NCBI RefSeq assembly: GCF_036884655.1 | Contig: NC_088356.1 | Location: 9,652,001 to 9,716,000, forward strand | DNA from: Musa acuminata AAA Group | Lineage: Eukaryota; Streptophyta; Magnoliopsida; Zingiberales; Musaceae | Direction of reading: 5' to 3' | Length of the DNA: 64,000 nt | In this document: one piece after another, positions 1 to 10,959 of the stretch | Position numbering within the stretch: the stretch's first letter is position 1 | Layout: every line of letters starts with the position of its first letter | The notes under the pieces: generated by a model | Told to the model about the DNA's origin: nothing | Seen by the model: the letters and a program-made list of their open reading frames with translations, nothing else | The model's database searches: none | Translations under genes and position numbers: made by a program

Positions 1-1344
1 ATGTTTCCACCGGCTGGCGGGCACCACCTCTTTGACGGCGACGGCATGATCCATGCCGTCTCGCTCTCTGGCCCTGCAGATGCTTCCTATTCTTGCCGGT
101 ACACTCGCACGAGCCGCCTCTTGCAGGAGGCAGCTCTCGGCCGGACCGTGTTCCCCAAGGCTATCGGCGAGCTTCACGGTCACTCGGGAATCGCTCGACT
201 TGCTTTATTCTACCTTCGAACCGCGGCCGGGATCGTAAATCCCGCGAATGGCACGGGCGTGGCGAATGCCGGACTTGTGTACTTCGGCGGCCGTCTTTTG
301 GCCATGTCAGAAGATGACCTCCCGTACCACGTGCGCGTCACCGCCGACGGAGATCTCGAGACGGTGGGACGGCATAGCTTCGCTGGGCAGCAGGTTACTT
401 CGATGATAGCGCATCCGAAGATCGATCCGGTGAGCGGCGAGCTGTTCGCGCTGAGCTATGACGTGATCTGCAAGCCCTACTTGAAGTACTTTTACGTGCA
501 CCCGATCACAGGGAAGAAGTCAGCCGACGTCGCCATCACCCTCCGCCAGCCCACCATGATCCACGACTTTGCCATCACCGAGAACTACGCCATCATCCCC
601 GACCAACAAGTGGTCTTCGAGCTCTCAAGGATGTTGCATGGCGGCTCGCCCGTGCGGTGCGACCGCAGCAAGACCCCCCGGTTCGGGGTGCTGCCTAGGT
701 ACGACTCCGACGAATCCAGGATCCGATGGATCGACGTGCCCGGCTGCTTCTGCTTCCACCTGTGGAACGCGTGGGAGGAGACGTGCCGCGAAGGGAAGGG
801 GCGGACGGTGGTGATCATCGGGTCGTGCATGTCACCGCCCGATGCCATATTCTCAGATGTGGAGGACGCGGCGGCGCCCATCCGGACGGTGCTATCGGAG
901 ATCCGGCTCGACTTGGAGACGGAGGAATCGAGCCGGAGGGAGATTGCACCCGGGCTGAACCTGGAGGCAGGTCAGATTAACCGGGCTCGTCTCGGCAGGA
1001 AGACTCGGTTTGCGTATCTGGCGATCGCGGAGCCGTGGCCCAGGTGCGGCGGGGTGGCGAAGGTGGACCTGGAAACCGGGGAGGTCAGGCGGTTTGACTA
1101 CGGGGGTGACCGGTTCGGTGGCGAGCCCATGTTTGTTCCCCTCCGCGCCGACGGAAGCGGGGAGGAAGACGAGGGGTTCGTGGTGGAATTCGTGCACGAT
1201 GAGAGTCAAGGCATGTCGCAGCTTCTGATCGTGAACGGGCGGAGCATGGACTTGGAGGCGATGGTGAGGTTACCGTCGAGGGTACCGTATGGATTCCACG
1301 GCACGTTCGTAAGGTCCGATGATCTCCGTCGGCAACAGCAGTAG
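1..1344 (+). CDS. NCED: 9-cis-epoxycarotenoid dioxygenase (NCED), 5'-truncated by window
   Basis: NCED cleaves 9-cis-violaxanthin or 9'-cis-neoxanthin in plastids to give xanthoxin, the committed step of abscisic acid synthesis. The visible 447 residues are the C-terminal three quarters of the RPE65/carotenoid-oxygenase beta-propeller. They start at the conserved [10 protein letters not shown] segment. The four iron-binding histidines are all visible: H138 (in MIAHPK), H188 (in TMIHDF), H253 (in [10 protein letters not shown]) and H433 (in YGFHGTF). The [16 protein letters not shown] block is typical of NCED rather than of CCD1, CCD7 or CCD8. The ATG at base 1 is an internal methionine. Full NCEDs are about 600 residues, so roughly 150 residues including the plastid transit peptide lie before the window. 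No intron is visible, as usual for NCED genes. The stop is TAG at 1342-1344. The substrate assignment is by family resemblance only. Confidence 0.95.
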   Translation: MFPPAGGHHLFDGDGMIHAVSLSGPADASYSCRYTRTSRLLQEAALGRTVFPKAIGELHGHSGIARLALFYLRTAAGIVNPANGTGVANAGLVYFGGRLLAMSEDDLPYHVRVTADGDLETVGRHSFAGQQVTSMIAHPKIDPVSGELFALSYDVICKPYLKYFYVHPITGKKSADVAITLRQPTMIHDFAITENYAIIPDQQVVFELSRMLHGGSPVRCDRSKTPRFGVLPRYDSDESRIRWIDVPGCFCFHLWNAWEETCREGKGRTVVIIGSCMSPPDAIFSDVEDAAAPIRTVLSEIRLDLETEESSRREIAPGLNLEAGQINRARLGRKTRFAYLAIAEPWPRCGGVAKVDLETGEVRRFDYGGDRFGGEPMFVPLRADGSGEEDEGFVVEFVHDESQGMSQLLIVNGRSMDLEAMVRLPSRVPYGFHGTFVRSDDLRRQQQ

Positions 1345-1569
1345 TGTTCCGTTCGTCCCTCAGTTTTGAGATTTGCTCTTCGATCGGGCGATGGTGATCG
1401 ACCGGACTGCAAGTACTCTTCTCTGCAACCTTCTCGTTTCTGTTCCTCGCCACATGTACACATCTGTCATCTAGTAGATCGTTGCCTTTACACATACACA
1501 CCTGTCATCAAGTAGAAAGTTTCGATTGAAGAACATCAATTTTCCTCACAAAAAATACGTTGATTGGAC

Positions 1570-1603
<34 letters not shown>

Positions 1604-2639
1604 CTGACATAAAATTACATGATAATAATATAATTATAATTTTATACTTATAAAAGTAATACAGCAGAGTATGGCACCAACTACAACTTGGCAAAACATA
1701 TGTATCCACTTCTTCGCGACAAAGGAATCCTCGAAGAAAGAACTAAAAGGTCGCACAAGACGATCAAATGTGGTGTGTGCCAATTATATAAGTTGGAGGT
1801 CGCATCCCTTTCAGCTCCCGTGGTGAATCTATGAGAATATCCGAAGACAATGACACGCCACCAACTAATAATGCTGCTCTCCGTACGACTTGTAGTTTGT
1901 TATATGTAGCATGATGAGGCACACTTTCTCTGATACCATGCAGCGAGAAGCATACAGATATGTCTTTCTGGCCGGTGATCTCAGAAAGAAATGCTTATAG
2001 GTTGGGATAACATCGTTCCATCAGCATAGTAGAGAGATGGATATCACAGGACTCGCTTGCTATCGGTGGTGATCCTCGTCAGATGACTGATACGCTTGAG
2101 AACGCATAGCAATGAATAAGACCACCGAATCCGGCTCCGAATGCACCACTGGTCAAATGAGATGATTTATAAAAGAGGTAGAAAAATATGAGGTGATAGC
2201 ACAACTGCAAAACAATATTACGGGAGGGTCATTATGCTTAGGGGTCATAAAACAGATTTATCATTGTTTTTTAGAGGTCTTGATCGATATGTATTACCAT
2301 AATAAATAACTGATAAATTAAGATGTGGTTAGTAATTTATTTTCTCATTGTTTATCTCATTATCTTTAGTTTCAGCATCATCATTATGTCACGACTCCCA
2401 TTGATTGCATACAGGACGTCTAATTCTATCAGTAATCCTTCATAATCGATAATCTTCAAGAAAAAGTGGAGGGCTGAGAGAGAGAGGAGACCTTGCACTC
2501 CTTATCGAGACAAAGACTCGAGAAGTCAAGTTGGCGAGGAAGCTAAATAAGGTTGAGCGATACTTTGCTAATTACAGTAGTTGAGAGGGGTCTGGAGCAA
2601 CAACCGAAACATGGAGAATAAGTTATTGGGACTTACTTG
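1345..2639. other. Intergenic, no gene seen
   Basis: This is the 3' flank of the NCED gene followed by AT-rich sequence broken by stops in all frames. The first 150-200 bp probably include the NCED 3' UTR. A TA microsatellite lies at 1571-1600. I recognise nothing else. Confidence 0.6.
1571..1600. repeat. (TA)n microsatellite
   Basis: An uninterrupted run of 15 TA units downstream of the NCED stop codon. Confidence 0.95.
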
Positions 2640-3600
2640 AGAGTTGGATTTGATGAGGGCCTATAACTCGGAGCTCGTCAAGTAAATTGTCATAGGTCAT
2701 GAGCATTACTGAGCAGGTTCGGGGCCTGAAGGAGGCATTGGAGACCGAGCAATGTATGATATCAAGATATTGGGAAGAGACAATTATCAACTATAAGACT
2801 TTTGCCTGGTTCAAAAGGGGCTTGGGGAGATTGAGGGTAGTCTCATATTAATATGAATACTATATCGCCTTAGCTTATTTCAAGACGAGGTATCTTGAAA
2901 TGGAGCTCGAGGAGGATCCGTTCACAAATAACCCTAAGGATCAGCACATCCCAATAGTGCTCAAAATATCTTTTAACGAAAGTCCTAACTTGCCACCTCG
3001 TCACGATACCTAGCCTGCTATCTCATACTATAGTGGTCTAAGTTGCCAAGTTTGTCTACCCTACTTGTTCCTTGTATCTTCTATTTGTGATATCTTTGAG
3101 ATTGTTTGTTCGATTAGTCAATTATATTGGTAAGTTGGGGCCTCATTTTGGGATGTAAAGGCTCAACGTAGTCGATACAATCCTTTTTAAGGCAATGAAA
3201 CTTTCTTTCTTTAGCTTGCAACTTGCTTCTTAATGATTCACACTAATGGCTCAACCTCTACCTATTTTGTAAAATAGTCAACTTCAATAATAAGGAACCT
3301 CCGTTGGCTCAAGGCTGGCAAAAAATGCTCAAAGATGTCCATTCCCCATTAGGCAAAGGACTATCTGTAATCGATCAATGTTAAAGGAACTGCTAGTTGA
3401 TGTTTTATCCATGCAAACCTCTACCACTTGGGGCATCTTTAGGCATAAGCAATACATTCTTATATAGTATTGGCTAGTAGAAACCTTGCCGAAGTACTTT
3501 GAATGTGAGGGCCCGTTCACCAATATGTTCCCCGCAAATAACCTCGTGTACCTCGACGAGCACCCTCTTAGCCTCTTGGGGTTTCAAGCATCTAAATAAT
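2640..3600 (-). pseudogene. Decayed relic of a Tat-type gypsy element
   Basis: Two blocks match the better-preserved element at 4817-15582. At about 2710-2990 the plus strand still reads as the C-terminal end of the antisense ORF: YLEMELEEDPFTNNP here against SHPELELESDPFADHP at about 9330-9380, with the flanking residues also alignable. At about 3240-3560 the sequence matches the integrase/zinc-finger region (antisense of about 10360-10690), including a recognisable CCAATATGTTCCCCGCAAAT. The roughly 900 bp between these blocks in the intact element are reduced to about 250 bp here, so the relic has an internal deletion. It is much more diverged and AT-rich than the other copy, so it is older or belongs to a sister family. 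Confidence 0.7.
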
Positions 3601-3612
3601 GGTTGACTAAAA

Positions 3613-4816
3613 TGTTGAGAAATCATAGAGAGCATCATATGCGCAGCGAAAAATAAAAATAAAAACTAGTTTCCTAAATCAATTTTATCAAATCATCGTA
3701 CAAATATCGAGAGCGTAAAACTCAAAAGCGATAAAACCGTGTAACTATATAAAATAGTTGAGATATTCTCACATATGGGAGATTGTATATCTTCAAATAT
3801 GCAGATCTCAATCTATGGATGAAGAAGCTCTCACAAACTCCTCTTTAGTAGTGATCCACATAATAGATGTGGCGATGACGTACCTCCTCTCAAAGGACAT
3901 TCTTTCCTCGCATTCGCGTAGCACCACAACACAACAACTAAGGAGGGATTGATCCCTATTACTATCCTCTCATACCAAATAAGGGATAGTTGCCTAGAGG
4001 AAGGGGTAGGGAGGACATGAAAGAGGTGGCGATAATAGGGGTCTAACCTATAATCTCTTTAAGCCCCAACTCCTGTATATAAAGAGCCCTCTTTACTTAC
4101 TCTAATAGATTCTGCCTTAATGGGTATTGGATCTCTATCAAATTATCCTAGTTTAATGAATATTGGATCCTCATCTAATAACAATTCTAAGCTCTATTGG
4201 GCCTCACCTAATAGATCCAATAAAATAATGACTTATTGGATATCTCATATCTAATCCTTTACCCGTCATGTTGTACACTATATGTGTGTGACCCTATAGT
4301 TATACTTGTTAGAACTTCTTCTAAATCAGTGAATTATTATTCATATAATAATTTACTAAACTCATTTATTATGGATGTACTAGGCCATTACGTTATAGTC
4401 CCTAGACGACATAGAGAGATCTAATCCATTGGACTTGTCTACCCTTAGTTATCGTATATCTATAGTCTCTCATCCATCTAATATCTTATAGATCATATAT
4501 CAGACATGGTGCTATCAAGCCCATACGAGATCTATCTAAGTCTCACTCTTAATCAGATTCTCCTAAAGAACTCATTTCTCAATCCAAGTCTCATGCTTAT
4601 TAGATTCATCATGATTCGATTGACCCTAGCAAGGGATTTGCTTGAGTGAGGAGAATATACGAGATATTTCTCTCATGATACCGAGAGTGGACGATCCTCT
4701 ATTAATACTCAATTATCTTCGTAAGGTTGACTATTATTCATAATAACTATTTATACTAGACATGAAACCTCTAGACCTATAAGTTCGGTATCAAAGAACG
4801 AAATACTTAAACAAAG
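3613..4816. repeat. LTR-like dispersed repeat, left part (interrupted by gypsy insertion)
   Basis: AT-rich sequence beginning TGTTGAGAAATC, a typical plant LTR-type start, with no coding potential. Its right part resumes at 15583 after the gypsy element. The section 4640-4816 is clearly related to 60300-60455, sharing for example CATGATACCGAGAGTGGA. The style suggests a Ty1/copia LTR, possibly a solo LTR. I could not fix its right end or its own target-site duplication, so the class is an inference. Confidence 0.55.
4812..4816. repeat. Target-site duplication, left copy (CAAAG)
   Basis: CAAAG lies immediately before the TG of the left LTR and CAAAA (15583-15587) immediately follows the right LTR. 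The uninterrupted related locus near 60455 reads ...AAACAATGCATTCTTGG, which agrees with an original AAACAAAGCATTCTTGG target. One of the two copies has since mutated. Confidence 0.75.
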
Positions 4817-5434
4817 TGTTGATGAACTAATTCACCATGGATAGTGAGTCAGCACGACTTGGTCCACGGGGCGATGTCGGGAATCTCTGGGCGTCTCAGT
4901 TGGTCCTCGGGACCGGTCAATCGTTGCCCTGAGGATTGACTCAGGAGTGTGAGCAGAGCTTTCGCTTCAGACGGTGGCGATTTCCTGCAAAAGAAAAGAC
5001 CTTCGTCGGATCTTCTCCGACTTTGGTCCCTCCGATGATTAAGTCAGTGGTCAGTGGGATCTCCTTTTCTTTTTTTTTCTTTTTCTCCCTCTTTTTTTCT
5101 GGCCGGATGCTTGGCCAAGGATTTTATACTATTGTACGAGGGTCGGCCGTACGCGGGTTTGGCGCGACGGTCAACTCTCGAGAGGTGAGAGGGTACCTTC
5201 GCGTGGTTGTCGTCCTAAGGCATGCGGAGTGGCGCCGTTCGAGACGTGCGGGACAATGCCGTCTCGGGGCGCGCGAGACGGCATCGTCTTGAGTTTTCCT
5301 AGGCGGATCGTACTGAACAGTGCCCTGGTACGGGATCTGGTTTGACGTGCGAGGGTATTCTCCTTGTTGACTTGGCATGGCGGTACGTGGCATTGATTGT
5401 AACGTGGCAGGACTGTCCAGAATGTCCCTTATCA
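4817..5434 (-). repeat. 3' LTR of the Tat-type gypsy element
   Basis: 618 bp, the same length as the copy at 14965-15582. It starts TGTTGATGAACTAATTCACC and ends GTCCCTTATCA on the plus strand. On the coding strand it therefore runs TG...CA. It includes T-rich stretches at about 5060-5100 that differ in length between the two LTRs. It is followed on the plus strand by the polypurine tract complement. Confidence 0.93.
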
Positions 5435-5448
5435 CTTCTCCCCCCCTC
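5435..5448 (-). promoter_or_regulatory. Polypurine tract of the gypsy element
   Basis: On the minus strand this reads GAGGGGGGGAGAAG and directly abuts the 3' LTR. This is where plus-strand DNA synthesis is primed in LTR elements. Confidence 0.85.
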
Positions 5449-5639
5449 GCCGAGGCGTGCCGTGTGGTCTTTGAGAGGACGAGAGGCGGGCCTGGGTCGA
5501 GACACCTCGGATGTGTTGACTCTTTGCGAGGGTTCGTTGTGAGGTGTTTCTGGGCGGCATTTAGGTAGGGCGATATTGATAGGCCGTCGGCCAGAGGGTT
5601 GAGCCGTGTGATTTGAGTCAGAGACCGTACCGTGGGCTT

Positions 5640-6047
5640 GAGTCTGGGGTTGTCGGGTCGCAAGTCGGGAACCGATCTGGAGCAATCCGGGCGATGAGCT
5701 GGGCTGGCGAGTCGCATGTCGGGAACCGATCTGGAGCGACTCCGGCGGTAAACTAGGCCGACGAGTCGCAGGTCGGGAACCGATCTGGAGTAACTCGGGT
5801 TGTGACTTGGGCCGGCGAGTCGCAAGTCGGGAACCGATCTGGAGTGACTCTGGCGATAAACTGGGCCGGCGAGTCGCAAGTTGGGAACCGATCTGGAGCG
5901 ACTCGAGTTGTGACTTGGGCCAGCGAGTCGCAAGTTGGGAACTGATCTGGAGAGACTCGGGCGATAAATTGGGCCGGCGAGTTGCAAGTCGGGAACCGAT
6001 ATGTAGCAACTCGAGCGGTAAACTGGGCCGGCGGGTCGCAAGTCGGG
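5640..6047. repeat. 54-bp tandem array, about 8 copies
   Basis: The core GGGAACCGATCTGG recurs at 5667, 5721, 5775, 5829, 5883, 5937, 5991 and 6045 (the last copy is partial), exactly 54 bp apart. Because 54 is 18 codons, the minus strand stays open across the array and would give repeats of the type VPDLRLAGPSHNSSRSRS. It lies in the non-coding region between antisense gene and 3' LTR. Tandem arrays in this position are common in Tat-type elements, so coding is doubtful. Confidence 0.93.
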
Positions 6048-6255
6048 AACCGCGTTACGTTTGGAGCTGTGCGCCACGTGTTGCGCTGAGTGGGACGGCG
6101 TTGGTTTTGGCGAGAAACCGCGTTACGTTTGGAGCTAGGCACCACGTGTTGCGCTGAGTGGGACGACATTGGTTCTGGCGAGAAACCGCGTTACGTTTGA
6201 AGCCGTGCGCCACGTGTCGCGTTGAGCGGAACAGTGTTGGTTCTGGCGGGAGGCC
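6048..6255. repeat. 68-bp tandem array, about 3 copies
   Basis: CCGCGTTACGTTTG begins at about 6050, 6118 and 6186, 68 bp apart. Each unit includes a CACGTG-type core (GCCACGTGTTGCG). It joins the end of the 54-bp array directly. Confidence 0.88.
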
Positions 6256-6386
6256 TTGGGTGATGGGACGTTTCCGGGTGGGATCTCTGAGACCGGTGAA
6301 TCTGGGGGAACCCGAGGAGTCATGATGGTTTCAAGGGTCGTGATGCTCTCTCTCGGTAAGCTCGATCGTCGTCTCTGGCCTGTCCT

Positions 6387-6394
6387 TTATAAGC
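6387..6394 (+). promoter_or_regulatory. Possible TATA box of the antisense gene
   Basis: TTTATAAG lies about 125 bp upstream of the ATG at 6512 on the plus strand, just after the tandem arrays. Position and orientation fit a promoter for the antisense ORF. No transcript evidence is available from sequence alone. Confidence 0.3.
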
Positions 6395-6826
6395 TTCCGC
6401 CAGAAGGGTTTCCCTTATCTTTTGCTCAGCTGCCGTCACCTTGTCTGGCCGCCGCTGCCTTGTTTGTTCTGTTCAGTGACCCAGCTTCTTCCCTACTGAC
6501 TTGAGGTCGGGATGTCTTCGCCTTCCTCGTCTTCTTCTTCTTCGACTTCTTCCTCTTCTTCCGAGGGCCTTGGGGTTACCCCTTTGTCTCCGAGAGACGC
6601 GCCATTAGAGGCCATGGGGAGTTCTGCCCTGCTTGCGAGTCTCAAGCTGTGGCATGATATAGATTCGGTGGTGACCGAGGAGTTTCTAGGGGAGCTCCGG
6701 GATCGTTATTGTATCTCGGAAGATTATAGCCTTTTTGCCCCTCGGCCGGGTCAACGACCGTATGATCAGTTTCCCTAGGGATTTGGGCTGACGGTGGGTG
6801 CCCTTGAGGCAGGACTACGATTCCTG

Positions 6827-8140
6827 CTTCATCCTGTGATCGAGGATTGCCTCCGTAAGTGGGGTATATCGCCATCTCCGATGGCGTCGAACTCTTGGCC
6901 CTATTTGGTGGCCTTCCTCGGGGAGTGTCGCGTGGCCGGGATAGAACCATCTAGGGCTCTGTTCCTGGCCTGCTTTCGATTGTGTAGGGGTTGGGGTGGT
7001 TATTACTTAACCGCCCATAGTGGGTTCAAGATTAGCGGCGCTCCCTCCAACAACAAAGGTTGGAAGAGCCGCTTCTTCTTTGTTAGTTGCAGTCGAGGGT
7101 GGGGCTTCAGCACCGGGTGGACTTCCCGCACCATCGATAATGTCCTCCCGTTGCTTTCAGGTGGGGAGTCGACAGACGTAAATCGGCTGAGGAGCATTCT
7201 GTCCTCTTCTCGGGCAATCAGAGAGATGACTGAGGAGTGGCTGGTTGAGGCGGGGTTGAGCCTGCTTCATCCTGTGATCGAGGATTGCCTCCGTAAGTGG
7301 GGTATATCGCCATCTCAGATGGCGTCGAACTCTTGGCGCTATTTGGTGGCTTTCCTCGGGGAGTGTCGCGTGGCCGGGATAGAACCATCTAGGGCTCTAT
7401 TCCTGGCCTGCTTTCGACTGTGTAGGGGTCGGGGTGGTTATTACTTAACCGCTCGTAGTGGGTTCAAGATTAGCGGCGCTCCCTCCAACAACAAAGGTTG
7501 GAAGAGTCGCTTCTTCTTTGTCAGTTGCAGTCGAGGGTGGGGCTTCAGCATCGGGTGGACTTCTCGCACCGTCAATAATGTCCTCCCGTTGCTTTCAGGT
7601 GGGGAGTCGGCAGACATAAATCGGCCAAGGAGCATTCTGTCCTCTTCTCGGGCAATCAGAGAGATGACTGAGGAGTGGCTGGTTGAGGCGGGGTTGAGCC
7701 CGCTTCATCCTGTGATCGAGGATTGCCTCCGTAAGTGGGGTACATCGCCATCTCATATGGCGTCGAACTCTTGGCGCTATTTGGTGGCTTTCCTCGGGGA
7801 GTGTCGCGTGGCCGGGATAGAACCATCTAGGGCTCTGTTCCTGGCCTGCTTTCGACTGTGTAGGGGTCGGGGTGGTTATTACTTAACCGCCCATAGTGGG
7901 TTCAAGATTAGCGGCGCTCCCTCCAACAACAAAGGTTGGAAGAGCCGCTTCTTCTTTGTCAGTTGCAGTCGAGGGTGGGGCTTCAGCATCGGGTGGACTT
8001 CCCGCACCGTCGATAATGTCCTCCCGCTGCTTTCAGGTGGGGAGTCGGCAGACGTAAATCGGTTGAGGAGCATTCTGTCCTCTTCTCGGGCAATCAGAGA
8101 GATGACTGAGGAGTGGCTGGTTGAGGCAAGGTTAAGCCCG
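6827..8140 (+). repeat. 3 x 438-bp in-frame triplication in the antisense ORF
   Basis: Units are 6827-7264, 7265-7702 and 7703-8140. Each begins at the equivalent of CTTCATCCTGTGATCGAGG and holds 146 codons, so the frame is kept. Units differ by only a few bases, for example GTATATCG against GTACATCG and CCGATGG against CAGATGG against CATATGG. Unequal exchange or slippage after a first duplication is the likely cause. Confidence 0.95.
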
Positions 8141-8150
8141 GTTGTTAGTG

Positions 8151-8218
8151 GTATGGTTGCCTTTATGTCGCATGCTGTCTGTTTGTCTAGAGCTATTTGA
8201 CCGACCGGGTTTTTGCAG
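8151..8218 (+). other. Predicted intron in the antisense ORF
   Basis: Donor GTATGG at 8151 and acceptor TTTTTGCAG ending at 8218. Removing these 68 bp is the only nearby donor choice that joins exon 1 (phase 1) to the downstream frame, giving ...LSPVVS-E-MVNLRSVKK. The unspliced exon 1 frame stops at 8200. Confidence 0.55.
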
Positions 8219-9614
8219 AAATGGTGAACCTTCGGTCCGTAAAGAAGGCGCCTCATGCCAAAGACAATGCGGCCTCATCTCGGGGCGGCGATGGCTCCGG
8301 GACCGGGGGTGTCCCGAAGAGGGGCGCGCCTGGGGGAGCATCGGGATCTCCGAGCGCGAGTCAGCTTGCCAAGAAACTGAAGAATGTGGTTCGGAAGGTG
8401 TCCGCAAGGTTGGCCGCTCATGAACGCACTTCCTCAGGACTAACTGGGGCTGCTCCACCAGGCGAGGGCTCGGGGAGCGCCAAAGGCAGGGAGGCGGCTA
8501 GTCTATCCGGTGATGATCCCGTCCAAAGGGCGTCGGCGTGCCCGAAGTCGATGCGGGATTTGTGCCGTGTTGGTCGGTCGGAAGGCGAGGAGTACCGGGC
8601 CTCGAGCATGACCAGCCTTCCTACTAGTGCGCTGGGAACCCCCTATGCCACCCGCTGGCCCGACCTCAAGGCCGACAGTCGCATCTGGGCTAACGGGCCA
8701 ACGGCCCAGGAGTTTATCCGGGGAACGCTGCACCCGGCCATGGCTAAGGAACTTTACGGCTCCACTTCGAAGGTGCTGGCAGATCGGGCGGCCAAGTCAC
8801 TGGTCTGGATAAGTAGTGGCGTTCCTCCCTTCGTCGCCACCTACTTTACATGTGTCTTGATGTTAATCTCGGTACAGGGTCAACACTATGCTATGGCGCT
8901 GATTGACCGAGTCCTCGACGCGGGGCGGGTGATCGAGCGTCAATCGGACACTTATGCTGCCCTTCGCCTTGAGAACCAGGAGCTGAGGAACTCGTTCAGC
9001 CCGGAGGTCGTGACAGCGATCGAATAGCGTGCCTTGGCTTTGGACAAAGAGGTGAGTCATCTGAAGGCCGAGCTGGAGGAAAGCCAAGCTCGCGCTCGGA
9101 CGTTGGACGACGAATTGCAGACGCTCTCAAACGACATCGAGTCTGCCAAGTCTTTCGCTTGGGCTGCTGAAGAGGCCCTGAAGGAGGAGCGATTGGCGCT
9201 GCCTCAGCGGATATAGAAGGCCATTGTCGAGTACAAGGCGTCTGCCGGGTTCGAGCACGACCTGGTGAGGTCGGGACGGGTGACGTACGAGTTTGGATAT
9301 CGGGTGGCTTGTGCTCGCATTCGGGCGAGTCATCCGGAGTTGGAACTGGAGTCGGATCCCTTTGCCGACCATCCCGCGGATGAGGCCGTGGATATGCCGG
9401 CGAGTGTTTCCTTCAACGACGGGCCTGAAACTCCTCCCCCGAGTTGACTTGTATTTGCTTTTCTTGGTTTTGGTCTGGTCAGCTCTTGGATTTGTATTGC
9501 TCGATCATTGTATGCACTTTCTTATGAATGAATTTCTGTTTCGGATTATTTGCTTCGGCTATGGTCATGCATGTTCTCCCATAACACATGCTTTGAGCGC
9601 CTTGCCCGACTCTT

Positions 9615-10847
9615 TTACGGGTAGAATTTTTTCAGATTTGTTGCGTTCCATGTTCTTGGCAGGGGGTTTCCGTCCATAGTTTCGAGTCGGTAGGTCCCTT
9701 CCTGGACCATGTCGTAGACTCTATAGGGACCTTTCCAGTTGGGTGCGAGTTTGCCTATCGCTCGGGTCGGGTCGCTTACCTCGGCCTTTCGAAGGACGAG
9801 ATCCCTGACCTTGATTGGTCGAGGGTGAACCTTGCGGTTGTATATCCGAGCTACGACCTTCTTGTACGCTAAAGTGCGTAGGTGTGCCTCGGCTCTCCTT
9901 TCTTCGAGGAGGTCCAGGTGTGCTCTCAAGCCCTCCTCGGAATCTGCTTGTTCGTAGCCGGAGGTATGCAAGGTTGAAAACACCACTTCAGGTGGGAGGA
10001 TTGCTTCGATTCCGAATGCGAGGCTAAACGAAGATTCTCCTGAAGCAGTTTTTGGGGTTGTCCGCATTACCCATAGGGCGCTCGACAGCTCACCTACCCA
10101 GGCTCCGTGCGCGCCTGTGATCCTCTTCTTAAGGCCCTCCAGAATTTCCTGATTCATTACTTCAGTTTGACCGTTGGTTTGGAGGTGTGCCACTGAGCTA
10201 AACTTTAATTGTATCCCATACGACTGGCAGTAGGCTTTGAATTTGGTGTTGTTGAACTGAGCTCCATTGTCATTGATGATGGCCCTTGGAATCCCGAATC
10301 GAGTGATGATGTTCTTCCAAGTGAAACTTTGAACTTGTTTTTCCGTGATGGAGGCCAAAGGTTCGGCTTCAACCCACCTCGTGAAGTAATCGACCCCCAC
10401 TATGAGGAAGCATCATTGCCCCAAAGTCGGAGGGAAAGGCCTGAGGAGGTCGAGTCCCCACTGGGCGAAGGGCCAGGCCGCTTCCATCGGGGTGAGAGGG
10501 ACCGCTGATTGGTGTTGCAGCCGAGCGTGCCTTTGGCATTGTTGGCATCGTTGTATGTACGATGCGGCGTCCTGGCGCATCGTTGGCCAGTAATACCCTT
10601 GCTTGAGAGTCTTGAAGGCCAAAGTTTGTCCCCCGATATGTTCCCCACAAATCCCCTCATCGAGTTCGGCAAGGACTGTTTCGGCCTCGGGTGGCACGAG
10701 ACAGTGTAAGAGAGGCTGAGAGAAGCCTCTATGATATAGCTTTCCATCGACTATGCAATACCAGGTTTGGGCTCGCCTTAGCCGTTTTACGGCTGCCGAG
10801 TTGTCAGGCTTCGTCCCGTCCTTCTTGAAGCGGAGGATATCTTCCAT
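9615..10847 (-). pseudogene. gypsy integrase (zinc finger, core, C-terminal domain), one internal stop
   Basis: Minus-strand frame from the zinc-binding region (GEHIGG ... CQQCQRHA) through the DDE core (WGLDLL, IINDNGAQF, NGQTEVMNQEILEGLKKR) to a C-terminal segment ending NLKKFYP. A TGA at 10410-10412 replaces an expected Arg codon in the GQ-x-x-FL segment. The first zinc-ligand histidine, usually in an xHEGxCG context, appears as Asp here (ELDEGICGEH). No chromodomain follows, as expected for the Tat group. Either defect would disable integration. Confidence 0.88.
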
Positions 10848-10959
10848 CCAGTTGGGCGAGATTCAAGTTTCGGCGACGTCGTATGATGGTATTGTCGGTG
10901 CCATTATGGACTCGGTTGCTGGGACTGCTTCCAGACCTCGGGTCGAAGCTGACTTCGCC

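Larger units (their letters stand above)
6512..9447 (+). pseudogene. Antisense ORF of the Tat element (putative gypsy-type transposon protein), interrupted
   Basis: One reading frame runs antisense to gag-pol. It starts with a Ser-rich stretch (MSSPSSSSSSST) and continues through a domain (SRALFLACFRL ... RFFFVSCSRGW) resembling the 'putative gypsy type transposon' / Transposase_28 family seen in the antisense genes of RIRE2- and Grande-like elements. It ends with a coiled-coil-like stretch (LDKEVSHLKAELEESQARAR, 9043-9102) and an acidic tail (SDPFADHPADEAVDMP). Exon 1 (6512-8150) and exon 2 (8219-9447) join in frame over a predicted 68-bp intron. Three in-frame TAG stops break it, at 6776-6778, 9025-9027 and 9214-9216. 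Residues 106-543 of exon 1 are three near-identical copies of a 146-residue unit. The function of these proteins is unknown, and I infer none. Confidence 0.8.
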
